64,000 nt of DNA, from contig NZ_JAKVTG010000005.1 of NCBI RefSeq assembly GCF_022489025.1, forward strand, positions 1 to 64,000, given 5' to 3'. Each line of letters begins with the position of its first letter. The first letter of the stretch is position 1. Positions 43,307 to 52,719 of this stretch are shown in pieces. A program made the translations under genes and the position numbers. The stretch is from Planococcus halocryophilus (GTDB taxonomy: Bacteria > Bacillota > Bacilli > Bacillales_A > Planococcaceae). The notes under the pieces are model-generated. The model did no database searches and was not told the origin of the DNA. It worked only from the letters and a program-made list of their open reading frames with translations.

Positions 43307-44230
43307 ATGATGAAAACGTTAAAGTATACTTTAGTTGATGTTTTTACTTCGCAGTCTTTTGGCGGAAATCAGTTGGCAGTTTTTCATGACGGTTCAAGTT
43401 TAACAACCAAAACCATGCAGCAAATTGCAAATGAACTTAATTTATCAGAAACTGCGTTTATTTGCACACCTAATAAGCCACAAAATCAAATCAATCTCCG
43501 GATTTTCACACCTCAAGTAGAATTACCGATTGCGGGTCACCCCACAATTGGCACAGCTTTTGTTATGGCTTATTTAAAAATGCTACCCACACAAGATGGA
43601 GTTAATGAATGGGTTTTTGAAGAAGAGCACGGAGACATCTCTGTAACCGTTTTTTTAAACAAAGAAAAAATCACCAAAGTTGAAATGATTCAACCGATTC
43701 CTGTTTTCGGAGAAATATTGACTAGACAAGCTTTGGTTGCAGATCTACTATCGTTACCAAAAGGAGAATTGGATCCGCGACTTCCGATACAAACCGTTTC
43801 TTCTGGATTACCTTTCTTATTTGTCCCCCTCCGCTCAATCGCCGCGATGAGAGAAATTAATTTTCGAACAGATGTCTGGGAACGCCACTTTAGTCGTAAT
43901 CCAGATCGCCAACACATATTTACTTTTACAACAGAAACCGAACACGACGACTCCACTGTTCATTGTCGCATGTTTGCCCCTGCCATGGGTATTTCTGAAG
44001 ACCCAGCAACTGGGGCTGCTAGTGGCCCTCTAGGGGCATTCTTAGTGGAACATGGTGCTATTGATAAGAAAGCAGATGGCAATTATGTTATCCGAAGTGA
44101 ACAAGGTTTTGAAATGGGGAGACCTAGTTTTATCGATATTATGATTAATAAGAACAACCAACAATACGAAGAAGTTAAAATTGGTGGTACTGCAATTGTT
44201 GTTGGGCAAGGAGAGCTTTATGTTCCATAA
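43307..44230 (+). CDS. PhzF-family isomerase-like protein
   Basis: The 307-residue protein has the PhzF fold pattern: LVDVFTSQSFGGNQLAVF near the N-terminus, SETAFI with the catalytic Glu, RIFTPQVELPIAGHPTIGTAF, and FAPAMGISEDPATGAASGPL in the second half. The family resembles diaminopimelate epimerase in fold. Substrates outside phenazine synthesis are mostly unknown, and no phz genes are nearby. The GGAGG box precedes tandem ATGs at 43307 and 43310. It is monocistronic. Confidence 0.87.
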   Translation: MMKTLKYTLVDVFTSQSFGGNQLAVFHDGSSLTTKTMQQIANELNLSETAFICTPNKPQNQINLRIFTPQVELPIAGHPTIGTAFVMAYLKMLPTQDGVNEWVFEEEHGDISVTVFLNKEKITKVEMIQPIPVFGEILTRQALVADLLSLPKGELDPRLPIQTVSSGLPFLFVPLRSIAAMREINFRTDVWERHFSRNPDRQHIFTFTTETEHDDSTVHCRMFAPAMGISEDPATGAASGPLGAFLVEHGAIDKKADGNYVIRSEQGFEMGRPSFIDIMINKNNQQYEEVKIGGTAIVVGQGELYVP

Positions 44231-44248
44231 ATTATATAGATTGATTTG

Positions 44249-44300
44249 CCACTAGCATCTTCACTTTCATTCTTTAAAGCTGCTAGTGGTTATTTTTATT
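44249..44300 (+). terminator. Terminator after the PhzF-family gene
   Basis: CCACTAGCA/TGCTAGTGG (44249-44257, 44281-44289) with a 23-base loop and a trailing T-rich run. Confidence 0.65.
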
Positions 44301-44461
44301 GATTTTCCCCCACTCATTTACATCTCCTTTAAAGTTAAACCTCATTATGCTAGAGCTAATCACCCATCTCCTGTAGAATAAGCGCAAGCTTAGTTCTTCA
44401 ATTATATATTTAGTTTATTTAAACAAAATATCTTAAACCAATTTAAAGGAGTCCTAACCAC

Positions 44462-46189
44462 ATGAATAAAACCCAGTTAAAAAACCGAATCGATACTGCC
44501 AATAAAAAAAGAAAAGCCGATTTGGTGATTCGCAATGCATCGATCATCAATGTTTTTACAAAGACCTTAACTACAGGAGATGTGGCAGTTAGTGATGGAA
44601 TCATTGTCGGCATCGGTAATTACGAAGGCAATCATGAAATTGATGCGTCTGGAAAATACATTGCTCCGGGCTTGATCGATGCCCATGTTCATATCGAATC
44701 GTCTATGGTCACACCGCAACAATTTTCACAAGTTGTTTTGCCTCATGGTGTAACGACCGTTGTTACAGATCCACATGAAATTGCCAATGTTAGCGGAACA
44801 GCAGGTCTCGAATTTATGATGAAAGATGCAGAATCAACGTTACTCGACATTAAATTTATGTTGCCGTCATGTGTTCCTTCTACTTCTTTTGAAAATGCAG
44901 GGGCTCATCTTTCAGCTGAAGATTTAAAACCTTTTTTGAAACGTGACAATGTTCTCGGATTAGCAGAAGTGATGGACTTTCCAGCCGTTATGCGTGGAGA
45001 TGAAGCTATGCTCGATAAGTTAATGCTGAGCCAGCAAATTGACGGTCATGCTGCAGGGCTCACTGAACTGGATATCAATGTTTACGGCACTGCTGGAATC
45101 TTAACTGATCACGAATGCGTGACAAAAGAAGAAATGCTTATACGCCTTGAACGCGGCATGTATGTCATGCTTCGTGAAGGTTCGGTCGCTAAAAATTTGG
45201 AGACTTTACTCGAAGGTGTAACTGAACAAAATGCTAATCGTTGTTTGTTCTGTACAGACGACAAACATTTAGATGATTTAATAGAAGAAGGCAGTATCGA
45301 CTTTAATGTTCGAACAGCTATTAAACAAGGCATTGCCCCAATTACCGCTATTTCCATGGCTAGCTTTAATGCGGCGCAATGCTTTGGTTTGCGACAAAAA
45401 GGAGCCATTGCCCCAGGTTACGATGCCGATTTTCTGTTGCTTGATAGCCTCGATGAATTCACCATTTCAGCGGTTTATAAAGGTGGACAAGTAGCAGCAC
45501 AAAACGGTAAGTATGTTGGACCAATTCAAAGTAAAAGTGACTCGCTAGCTGTTCAGGGTACGGTTCGCATTGCAGAATTATCTCCTACTAGCTTCCAGAT
45601 TCCCATGGGAAATAGCGAAAAAGCCCATGTAATCGGCATCAATCCCAATAACCTCATTACGGAACATTTAATTTTAGAAGTCCCGCAAGTAAATGACTAC
45701 TTTGTTTCAAATACAGAAAAAGATCTTTTAAAAATGGCTGTGGTTGAACGTCACCGAGCCACTGGCAATATTGGGTTAGGTATTGTTCAAGGTCTTGGAT
45801 TAAAAAATGGAGCGATTGCCACTACAGTTGCACACGATTCACACAATATTATCGCTGTTGGCACAACGGATAGAGACATTAAAACCGCAGTTGAAGCAGT
45901 GCAACAAATTAACGGTGGACTCGTGGTTGTGCAAGATGGAGAAATATTAACAAGCGTATCTTTAGCAATTGCCGGATTAATGTCAGAAGAACCATTTGAA
46001 ACGGTTTACGAACAACTAAAGATTCTTGATAACAGTCTTTTGCAAATTGGAGCACCTACTCATTTTAATGCCTTTTTAACACTGTCTTTCTTATCTTTAC
46101 CTGTGATCCCTCATTTAAAATTAACAGACTGCGGTTTGTTTGATGTTGCAACTTTCCAACATATCCAAGTAGCTGTTGATAAAGAGTAA
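44462..46189 (+). CDS. ade: Adenine deaminase
   Basis: The 575-residue amidohydrolase converts adenine to hypoxanthine and ammonia, feeding purine salvage. Metal-ligand motifs are LIDAHVHIESSM near residue 72 and TVVTDPHEIANVSG near 103; DGHAAGLTELDINVYGTAGILTDHECV holds further His and Asp ligands. The C-terminal adenine deaminase domain carries RHRATGNIGLGIVQG and VAHDSHNIIAVG. It agrees with the pbuG and guaA genes in giving a purine salvage route. No purine riboswitch is seen in its leader. Confidence 0.95.
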   Translation: MNKTQLKNRIDTANKKRKADLVIRNASIINVFTKTLTTGDVAVSDGIIVGIGNYEGNHEIDASGKYIAPGLIDAHVHIESSMVTPQQFSQVVLPHGVTTVVTDPHEIANVSGTAGLEFMMKDAESTLLDIKFMLPSCVPSTSFENAGAHLSAEDLKPFLKRDNVLGLAEVMDFPAVMRGDEAMLDKLMLSQQIDGHAAGLTELDINVYGTAGILTDHECVTKEEMLIRLERGMYVMLREGSVAKNLETLLEGVTEQNANRCLFCTDDKHLDDLIEEGSIDFNVRTAIKQGIAPITAISMASFNAAQCFGLRQKGAIAPGYDADFLLLDSLDEFTISAVYKGGQVAAQNGKYVGPIQSKSDSLAVQGTVRIAELSPTSFQIPMGNSEKAHVIGINPNNLITEHLILEVPQVNDYFVSNTEKDLLKMAVVERHRATGNIGLGIVQGLGLKNGAIATTVAHDSHNIIAVGTTDRDIKTAVEAVQQINGGLVVVQDGEILTSVSLAIAGLMSEEPFETVYEQLKILDNSLLQIGAPTHFNAFLTLSFLSLPVIPHLKLTDCGLFDVATFQHIQVAVDKE

Positions 46190-46191
46190 TG

Positions 46192-46227
46192 AAAAACCGC
46201 AATGCCTCAAAAGGCATTGCGGTTTTT
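46192..46227. terminator. Terminator after ade (and the rhodanese remnant)
   Basis: A 16-bp perfect stem (46192-46207, 46212-46227) has T and A runs on both sides and ends both convergent units. Confidence 0.9.
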
Positions 46228-46420
46228 AGCTTTCGGTTACAAGTGGACAAGTTGGATCGCTCATCCATTCATTTAGCGAACCATCGTATACAGCCACATT
46301 TTTTTGACCAAGCTTATTGAGCATTAAAGCAGTCCATGTAGCAGCAATGATACATAATTACGGATTATTTAATCGTTGTTCAACCCACTCCGTCGTAATG
46401 ATCAAAGGAATTTGTTCCAT
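46226..46420 (-). pseudogene. Remnant of a rhodanese / mercaptopyruvate sulfurtransferase gene
   Basis: On the minus strand an ATG at 46420, 8 bases after an AAGGAG box, starts MEQIPLIITTEWVEQRLNNP, the usual start of a two-domain sulfurtransferase. The frame then meets TAA and goes on in frame as TWTALMLNKLGQKNVAVYDG, SLNEWMSDP and CPLVTES, the typical end of such proteins, to a stop at 46228-46226. So about 65 codons remain of a gene that normally has about 280. The central part, with the active-site Cys loops, has been deleted. Promoter and ribosome site look intact, so the loss may be recent. Confidence 0.75.
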
Positions 46421-46459
46421 TTAAAGCTCTCCTTTTTTAAGCCGACAAAACCAATATGA

Positions 46460-46535
46460 TTAACAAATATGCGTTATACTAGTACAATAAAGTTTAGAAT
46501 TAAACCCGTCAATTAGAATACATTCACTGACGGAC
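46460..46535 (+). promoter_or_regulatory. cysK promoter and leader hairpin
   Basis: TTAACA (46460-46465), a 17-base spacer and TACAAT (46483-46488) form the promoter. The leader then has a CCGTCA/TGACGG stem (about 46507-46535). It has no T-run, so a terminator is not supported. The leader lacks recognisable S-box or T-box features. CymR control is possible but no clear box is seen. Confidence 0.5.
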
Positions 46536-46601
46536 TAGTTAAAAAGGAAATACAAATAAGTAGATAACAAATACCGTTACTTAAGAAAGGTTGTTTTCTC
46601 C

Positions 46602-47522
46602 ATGAAACCGTATAATAATATCACTGAATTGATTGGTGACACACCGGTCGTAAAATTAAATCGCATTGTTCCAGAAGGGGCTGCTGATGTTTATGTCAAA
46701 CTAGAAATGTTCAATCCATCTAAAAGCGTTAAAGATCGTGCTGCATATAATATGATTAAAATGGCTGAAGAAGATGGCTTATTACAAAAGGGCGCAACTA
46801 TTATTGAACCAACAAGTGGCAATACCGGTATTGGTCTCGCTATGGTCGCCGCTGCAAAAGGGTACCGCTCTATTCTCGTGCTTCCAGATAACGCAACAAA
46901 AGAACGGATCAATTTATTGAGGGCCTTTGGCTCTGAAGTAGTCTTAACACCAAGTGATGCAAAAATGCCTGGTGCAATCAGCAAAGCGCTCGAGTTGCAG
47001 AAGGAAATTCCAAACAGTTTCATTCCACAACAATTCGAGAACAAAGCCAACCCAGATATTCACCGGACAACAACTGCGCTAGAAATTTTAGAGCAGATGA
47101 ACGGCAAATTAGATGCATTTGTCGCATCAGCTGGAACTGGCGGTACCATTACTGGTACTGGTGAAACGTTAAAAGAGCATTTGCCGGAATTGTATATCGC
47201 GGTTGTAGAACCAAAAGGATCTCCTGTCCTGTCCGGCGGTAAACCAGGTAAGCATAAATTAGTAGGTACTAGCCCTGGATTTATTCCGAGTATATTAAAT
47301 ACTAAAATATACGATGAAATTATGGCCATCCAAGATGAAGACGCGATTGAAATCTTCAAACGGGTTGCTCGTGAAGAAGGTATTTTTGTCGGTCCATCTG
47401 CAGGGGCAACTATTTATGCAGCAATCGAAATTGCAAAACGTCTCGGCAGCGGCAAAAAAGTTTTATGCATCGCACCTGATACTGGAGAACGTTATTTGAG
47501 TATGAATTTATTCGATGAATAA
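46602..47522 (+). CDS. cysK: Cysteine synthase (O-acetylserine sulfhydrylase)
   Basis: The 306-residue PLP enzyme makes cysteine from O-acetylserine and sulfide. It shows the PLP Lys in NPSKSVKDRAAYNM (near 43), the substrate loop EPTSGNTGIGLAM, the phosphate loop GTGGTITGTGE, and a C-terminal GPSAGATIYAA. Features fit CysK and not CysM or cystathionine beta-synthase. The start ATG has AAAGGTTG upstream. It stands alone and is next to a broken sulfurtransferase gene. Confidence 0.94.
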   Translation: MKPYNNITELIGDTPVVKLNRIVPEGAADVYVKLEMFNPSKSVKDRAAYNMIKMAEEDGLLQKGATIIEPTSGNTGIGLAMVAAAKGYRSILVLPDNATKERINLLRAFGSEVVLTPSDAKMPGAISKALELQKEIPNSFIPQQFENKANPDIHRTTTALEILEQMNGKLDAFVASAGTGGTITGTGETLKEHLPELYIAVVEPKGSPVLSGGKPGKHKLVGTSPGFIPSILNTKIYDEIMAIQDEDAIEIFKRVAREEGIFVGPSAGATIYAAIEIAKRLGSGKKVLCIAPDTGERYLSMNLFDE

Positions 47523-47535
47523 AAGATCAATAGCT

Positions 47536-47568
47536 ACTAGCAGGTATTTCGCCTGCTAGTTTTTTTGT
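47536..47568 (+). terminator. Terminator after cysK
   Basis: CTAGCAGG/CCTGCTAG (47537-47544, 47552-47559) followed by TTTTTTTG. Confidence 0.9.
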
Positions 47569-47663
47569 CTCTTTTTTATTTTCGAGTTTTCTATTTAGGA
47601 ATTCTATCTAGACTTTGCTACACTAATACAGGAAATCAATTTACGAAAAAAGGAGCTATCTAT

Positions 47664-48380
47664 ATGCAAAAATTAGCAGGAAAAAATGCGTTGATTACAG
47701 GAGCTGGACGAGGTATTGGTCGTTCTACAGCAATCGCTTTTGCAGCAGAAGGCATAAACGTTGGACTTGTTGGACGCACGGCTGAAAATTTGGAGAAAGT
47801 TGTTGCGGAACTTGAGCAATACGGTGTGAAAACTGTTTTCGCAGTAGCTGATGTTGCCGATCAAGATTCGGTCAATGCTGCAGTTGAACATGTTTTGTCT
47901 GAATTAGGTTCGATTGATATTTTGATTAATAATGCAGGTATTGGTAAATTCGGTAACTTCCTTGATCTTTCACCTGAAGAATTCAAAGCTATTATCGATA
48001 CCAACTTGATGGGTGTTTATTACGTAACACGCGCTGTATTGCCGCAAATGATTGAGCGCCAATCAGGTGATATTATTAATATTTCATCAACAGCTGGACA
48101 AAAAGGAGCACCGGTAACAAGTGCTTATAGTGCTTCGAAATTCGGTGTCATGGGATTAACAGAATCGTTAATGCTAGAAGTGAGAAAACATAATATCCGC
48201 GTTAGTGCTTTAACACCAAGTACAGTAGCAACTGACTTAGCGATTGGTGAAAACTTAACCGATGGCAATCCTGATAAAGTGATGCAGCCAGAAGATTTGG
48301 CTGAAATGATGGTTGCCCAATTAAAACTTCACCCTCGTGTTTTATTGAAATCAGCTGGACTTTGGTCAACAAACCCGTAA
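47664..48380 (+). CDS. 3-ketoacyl-ACP reductase-like SDR
   Basis: The 238-residue SDR has [19 protein letters not shown], a catalytic Ser in NISSTAG and YSASKFGV. It lies in the FabG-like group, though true FabG normally sits with fab genes, and this gene is alone. The frame opens at 47565, but the ATG at 47664 has AAAAAAGGAG 8 bases upstream and gives the family N-terminus. The substrate is unknown. Confidence 0.87.
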   Translation: MQKLAGKNALITGAGRGIGRSTAIAFAAEGINVGLVGRTAENLEKVVAELEQYGVKTVFAVADVADQDSVNAAVEHVLSELGSIDILINNAGIGKFGNFLDLSPEEFKAIIDTNLMGVYYVTRAVLPQMIERQSGDIINISSTAGQKGAPVTSAYSASKFGVMGLTESLMLEVRKHNIRVSALTPSTVATDLAIGENLTDGNPDKVMQPEDLAEMMVAQLKLHPRVLLKSAGLWSTNP

Positions 48381-48386
48381 CAACCT

Positions 48387-48426
48387 AAAAAGTGCGCAGT
48401 TCAAAATGAACTGCACACTTTTTTAT
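48387..48426. terminator. Terminator between the SDR and MFS genes
   Basis: An imperfect 16-bp stem AAAAGTGCGCAGTTCA/TGAACTGCACACTTTT lies between convergent stops, with T and A runs on both sides. Confidence 0.85.
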
Positions 48427-48430
48427 TGGA

Positions 48431-49759
48431 CTAAGCTAGCGTCTTTTTAGTCGACCATAAAACAACGGGAATCAAGGCAAGTGCAAGGATGCCGCCACCT
48501 AATGACATCGCAGCAAAACTAGATTGTGCCATGATCATGCCGGAAAGTCCCCCGCCTGTAGCTCCGGCTAAAGCGATTAATACATCTACTGTTCCTTGCG
48601 TTTTTGCTCGCGTAGTTGGATCAGTTGAATCGACGACTAATGTCGTACCGCTAATAAATCCAAAATTCCAGCCGAGCCCTAGTAAACCAAGTGCGAACAT
48701 CAAGCCTATTATCGATTCGCTTGGTCCAAATGCAGCAACTAAACCTGCTGCCATAAATGTAACACCTGCTGCTGCCGTCATGAAAATTCGACCTAGCTTA
48801 TCCACAAGTATTCCCGTAACAATCGACGGCAAGTACATTGCAACTACATGTATGCTGATGACCAAGCCGATGTCTCCAAGGTCATGACCATAATAGCCCA
48901 TATGAATCGGTGTCATGGTCATAATGGCTACCATGATTAACTGTGTTAATACCATAACGGTCGCTCCCAGAATAACGCCTTTCCTATCAATAGCAGGGTC
49001 GTCTTCTTTCACGATTTCTGAACTTTCTTCAACCGTTTGTAAATGTGCTGCTAAAGCTTTGGAAACTTGCAGTGGGTCTGGTCTTAATAAAACCAAAATG
49101 ACTAACCCGGCTATACCAAATGCTGCCGCAGCCAAAATAAAAGGACCGGCTAAAGACGGAATATTAATAGATTCTGCAAAGCTGCCCATTACGCCAACTA
49201 AATTCGGTCCGGCAAACGCACCTAAGGTTAGTGATACTAATGCTACGCTAATCGCAGTACCACGTTGCTTAACTGTTGCTAAGTCTGTCCCTGCATAGCG
49301 CGCTTGTAAATTTGTTGCCATACCTGCCCCGTAAATCACTAAAGATATAAACAGTAAAAAGATATTATCTGATAACGCAGCAACAACAACTCCTAGCGCA
49401 CCAATTGCACCCGCTAGAAATCCTGACGCTAAACCTACCCGTCGACTAAAACGTTGAGACAATCTGCCAATAATAAGTGCTGCACCTGCAGACCCTATCG
49501 TGAAAAAAACGACTGGTACACCAGCATACCGGTCTGTTCCAAGCATGTCTGATGCAAGAAGAGCAGCGACTGTTACTCCAGCTGTTAGCCCAACCCCAGC
49601 GAAAATCTGAGCCAATGCAACAATCCATAAAGTTCGGCGATATAACTTTTTAAATTTTTCAGGTGAATCTGCATAGCTCTTCATCATTGCTTCTTGTTTT
49701 GCATTTCGCTTCATAAGCTCCCCCATTATTCGAGATTTTCCATTCAACTCATTGACCAA
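48431..49759 (-). CDS. MFS transporter
   Basis: This is a 442-residue membrane protein with 12 predicted segments in two halves of six, separated by a charged cytoplasmic loop (about residues 225-255, QTVEESSEIVKEDDPAIDRKG). It has MFS-like G-x-x-x-D-R/K sequence patterns such as GRLSQRFSRRVGL and GILVDKLGRIF. The family moves small solutes or drugs; the substrate cannot be told. The TTG at 49759 has AGAGG 7 bases upstream; an ATG at 49714 is an alternative with a closer GGGGGAG box. Confidence 0.82.
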   Translation of the reverse strand: MVNELNGKSRIMGELMKRNAKQEAMMKSYADSPEKFKKLYRRTLWIVALAQIFAGVGLTAGVTVAALLASDMLGTDRYAGVPVVFFTIGSAGAALIIGRLSQRFSRRVGLASGFLAGAIGALGVVVAALSDNIFLLFISLVIYGAGMATNLQARYAGTDLATVKQRGTAISVALVSLTLGAFAGPNLVGVMGSFAESINIPSLAGPFILAAAAFGIAGLVILVLLRPDPLQVSKALAAHLQTVEESSEIVKEDDPAIDRKGVILGATVMVLTQLIMVAIMTMTPIHMGYYGHDLGDIGLVISIHVVAMYLPSIVTGILVDKLGRIFMTAAAGVTFMAAGLVAAFGPSESIIGLMFALGLLGLGWNFGFISGTTLVVDSTDPTTRAKTQGTVDVLIALAGATGGGLSGMIMAQSSFAAMSLGGGILALALIPVVLWSTKKTLA

Positions 49760-49906
49760 TCAAAATCCTCTAATAAGTATACAATCCCGACTCTTTTTTC
49801 CAGTATAACGTTTTTCTTCCTGCTAGATAGACCCAATGACAAAAACTCGGTATCCTCTTTTAGAAAAACTTAAAACCTATATACTTTATACTAGTAACAA
49901 GTATAG

Positions 49907-50449
49907 ATGAAAAGGAGTGATACTAATCATAGCTATCGCAAAAAAAAAAGTTTGCTGTCATTTTGGTCTGTCACAATAGCTGTTATTTTCATCGCAATCG
50001 GCGGTTGGCTATTAAAACCAGAATCGCAAGAAGCTAAAAATTTAAAAAATGAACTCAACATAATCGTCAATGAGCAAGTCGGAGCAATCAGTAATATGGA
50101 CAAAACTCGTGTATCTAACATAGTCGTTTCCAAAAGTTCAGGCGGATGGGATGTTGAACTTTCTTTAAACGCGGATAAAGGATTTACCATGATTTCCACA
50201 AAACAAATGATGTGGCAAAACGCCATCAAAATTCTAGCTGGTGCTTCAGAAATCGATCAGCTCAATGACATATCACTTTCATGGATTTATCCCGTTTTAA
50301 ATGAACAAAAAAGTGTAGAAGATAAAAGCGTCATGTCTTTTAGAGTAGACAAAACAACACGTGATCAACTAATTTGGGGGAATATCGAACCTTCTGTTTT
50401 ACCTGACCTCGTTTTTGATTATGAAGAACACCCTATATTAAGTGAGTGA
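49907..50449 (+). CDS. Hypothetical membrane-anchored protein
   Basis: The 180-residue protein has a basic N-terminus, one membrane segment (about 20-37: FWSVTIAVIFIAIGGWLLK) and an outside domain rich in beta-type segments. It is not recognised. The start is unclear. The ATG at 49907 has no ribosome box upstream, yet AAAGGAGTGA follows it inside the frame, and a TATACT box lies only about 20 bases upstream, so translation may begin at a TTG near 49950 or be nearly leaderless. A run of ten A residues follows codon 11. Monocistronic. Confidence 0.55.
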   Translation: MKRSDTNHSYRKKKSLLSFWSVTIAVIFIAIGGWLLKPESQEAKNLKNELNIIVNEQVGAISNMDKTRVSNIVVSKSSGGWDVELSLNADKGFTMISTKQMMWQNAIKILAGASEIDQLNDISLSWIYPVLNEQKSVEDKSVMSFRVDKTTRDQLIWGNIEPSVLPDLVFDYEEHPILSE

Positions 50450-50471
50450 CAACGACATTAGCGACAAAAAA

Positions 50472-50500
50472 AGCGCTAGTTATCTGCGCTGTTTTTTTAA
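50472..50500. terminator. Terminator between the hypothetical gene and the antiporter gene
   Basis: AGCGC/GCGCT stem (50472-50476, 50486-50490) with a poly-A run before and a poly-T run after, between two convergent genes. Confidence 0.6.
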
Positions 50501-50523
50501 ATATACTTATTTTTAAAAAGCTC

Positions 50524-52557
50524 TTACTCATTAGTCTCATAAAGCGTCACACTTTCAACATTGTGAATATAACGTCTAAGCTCTTTTGCCTGCTCTCTCG
50601 TAATTTCTCCTGCTACATACATTTTATAGATAACAGAGCGACCCATATCCATGACAATTACCCGTAACTCTTCTTTTTGCAATTCATATTTTTCATCATA
50701 CAAAGCTTCTGGCTTCTTTAAACGGCTGGTCATTTGTTTGTAATCTGAGATGACAGAGTCACTGATTTCTTTCGGCTCGTACTTTTTAGCAGTTTCTTCT
50801 AATCCAGAAAGCGCTGCTTGTAACGCTTCTAATTGAAGTTGAAGACCTTCTTGAAATTCGACCAGTCGCGTTTCTTCCTCGCGAGAATTTTGACCTCTAA
50901 AGCGTCTCCATGCTCGAATAAGCTTGCCTTGTAAATACAGCATGGTCGAGCGCGCATTATCGGCGACCACTTCTTCTCGCCGATTTAATGACTTTTCGAA
51001 TGCATCATATACTTCTTCTTTCATTTTTTTATTGCGGTATTGTCGTTGTACATATTTGCGTTCCAGTTTTAATGCTTTTAAGCGAAGTTCTCTTGTTTTG
51101 CGTTGATATTTTTTATTTGCTTGAGCTTTTGTATCTTCTTCAGTTTGAATATGACGAAAATGCAATTCATACTCCTCAATTAACTCATAAGCGGCAGCTT
51201 CGTTTTCTTCAGTAATTTCAGATTTTATCTTTTGAATCGATGCCAACAAAATGCGCCGTTGTGCTTCGTTCAGATCCATTTTCTCCGTAGTACCCCCATC
51301 TACTATTTGTCCCTTACTAAGTAGCGGCAAAACAATCGTTGCAACTATTAGCGTGAATAGAATCGTTCCAGCTGCTAAAAATAAGAGGAGTGCTCGATTT
51401 GGAAATGCTTCTCCGTTGTCCATTAAAAATGGCAAAGACAATACCCCAACCATTGTAACGGTTCCTCGTACACCGGTTAAGCTGACGTATAACATTAACT
51501 TCAAACTGGGTTTAGCGGCTTCTTTCATTTTCCCAAAATGATATTCATATAGAGAAAACAAATAGGCCCAGACAAAGCGAATCCCAAGAATCATTAATCC
51601 AACTGCTAAAACGTAGAGCAATAACAGCCACAAGTTAATATTAGGATTTTCGAGCACACCGCTCATCGAAGTTGGGATACTTAAGCCTAATAGTAAAAAG
51701 ACCACCCCGTTTAAGATAAACAGAATAATAGTCCAAATATTTTCAGTTAGCACTTGCTCTTCAGCGATTAAAGTTTCTGTTTGTTCTCTTACTAATGAAT
51801 GGACAATACCTGCGACCACTACTGCGATAACTCCCGATGCATGGAGAAGTTCTTCTGTAACGATGAAGATTAAAAAGGGTGTCATGATTTGTAATAATGT
51901 ATGAAAGGTAACGTCATTAATACCTTGTTTCCGTAAAACTAAACGAATGCTGATCACCAATAAGCCCAGCGTAAGACCTAAAATTCCACCCACCAAAAAT
52001 TTATAAGAAAAATCGAAGACAGCTTCCGACAATGAAAAGTATCCTGTGACAACAGCCGCTACTGCATAATTGAACGCAACAAGTCCTGAAGCATCATTAA
52101 TCAACGATTCTCCTCTGACTAGGCTCAATACTTTTTGAGGAATTCGAATTCGCTGTGCAATACCATTAACCGCCACTGGATCTGTCGGTGACAAAATAGC
52201 CGCTAACGCAAATGCCGCAGCAAGTGGTATTTCTTCTATTAGCCAATGGATAAAATAACCGCCAACGACCGTTGTCAGTAGTACGAGTATGATCGCGTTT
52301 CCTAAAATCGGTCCTTTCATTCGCCACAATTCTTCTCTCGGAAAACGACTGCCATCATTGAACAATAATGGAGCGATAAATAATAGTAAAAACCACTCTG
52401 TTTCAATATCAAACGTAATATCTTCGTATATAAGAACCAAAATTACACCTAAAGCTACTTGGATTAAAGCAGTTGGAATGTAGGGTGTGTAATGACTGAC
52501 GACATTTGAAATCAATAAACAAATTAACAATAAGAAAATTGTGAGTAGTAAGTCCAT
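50524..52557 (-). CDS. Sodium/proton antiporter of the CPA1 (NhaP/NHE) family
   Basis: The 677-residue protein has about 12 membrane segments (1-410), including the ILSPTDPVAVNGIA and ESLINDASGLVAFN motifs with the Asp residues used for ion exchange, and a Na+/H+ exchanger motif VRGTVTMVGVLSLPF. A cytoplasmic C-terminal part of about 260 residues is rich in charged helices and likely coiled coil (QANKKYQRKTRELRLKALKL). This layout suits NHE-type antiporters for salt and pH tolerance. It is monocistronic and points away from the sulfolipid genes. Confidence 0.88.
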   Translation of the reverse strand: MDLLLTIFLLLICLLISNVVSHYTPYIPTALIQVALGVILVLIYEDITFDIETEWFLLLFIAPLLFNDGSRFPREELWRMKGPILGNAIILVLLTTVVGGYFIHWLIEEIPLAAAFALAAILSPTDPVAVNGIAQRIRIPQKVLSLVRGESLINDASGLVAFNYAVAAVVTGYFSLSEAVFDFSYKFLVGGILGLTLGLLVISIRLVLRKQGINDVTFHTLLQIMTPFLIFIVTEELLHASGVIAVVVAGIVHSLVREQTETLIAEEQVLTENIWTIILFILNGVVFLLLGLSIPTSMSGVLENPNINLWLLLLYVLAVGLMILGIRFVWAYLFSLYEYHFGKMKEAAKPSLKLMLYVSLTGVRGTVTMVGVLSLPFLMDNGEAFPNRALLLFLAAGTILFTLIVATIVLPLLSKGQIVDGGTTEKMDLNEAQRRILLASIQKIKSEITEENEAAAYELIEEYELHFRHIQTEEDTKAQANKKYQRKTRELRLKALKLERKYVQRQYRNKKMKEEVYDAFEKSLNRREEVVADNARSTMLYLQGKLIRAWRRFRGQNSREEETRLVEFQEGLQLQLEALQAALSGLEETAKKYEPKEISDSVISDYKQMTSRLKKPEALYDEKYELQKEELRVIVMDMGRSVIYKMYVAGEITREQAKELRRYIHNVESVTLYETNE

Positions 52558-52719
52558 AGCGGATCTCCATTCTGCTTTAAAGGTGAATTATTTATGTATA
52601 CCCAAAGTACGGCATAGACTATGCTCTTTACCCGATTAATATGTAAAATTTTTTAGAGTATGAATGTGCGGAGAAGATTCGGGTATACATTTTCTAACCT
52701 GTATTAGGAGGTGTCACTC

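Noticed and set aside
44231-44461. Purine riboswitch before the adenine deaminase gene
   Set aside because: None of the conserved aptamer core elements is present.
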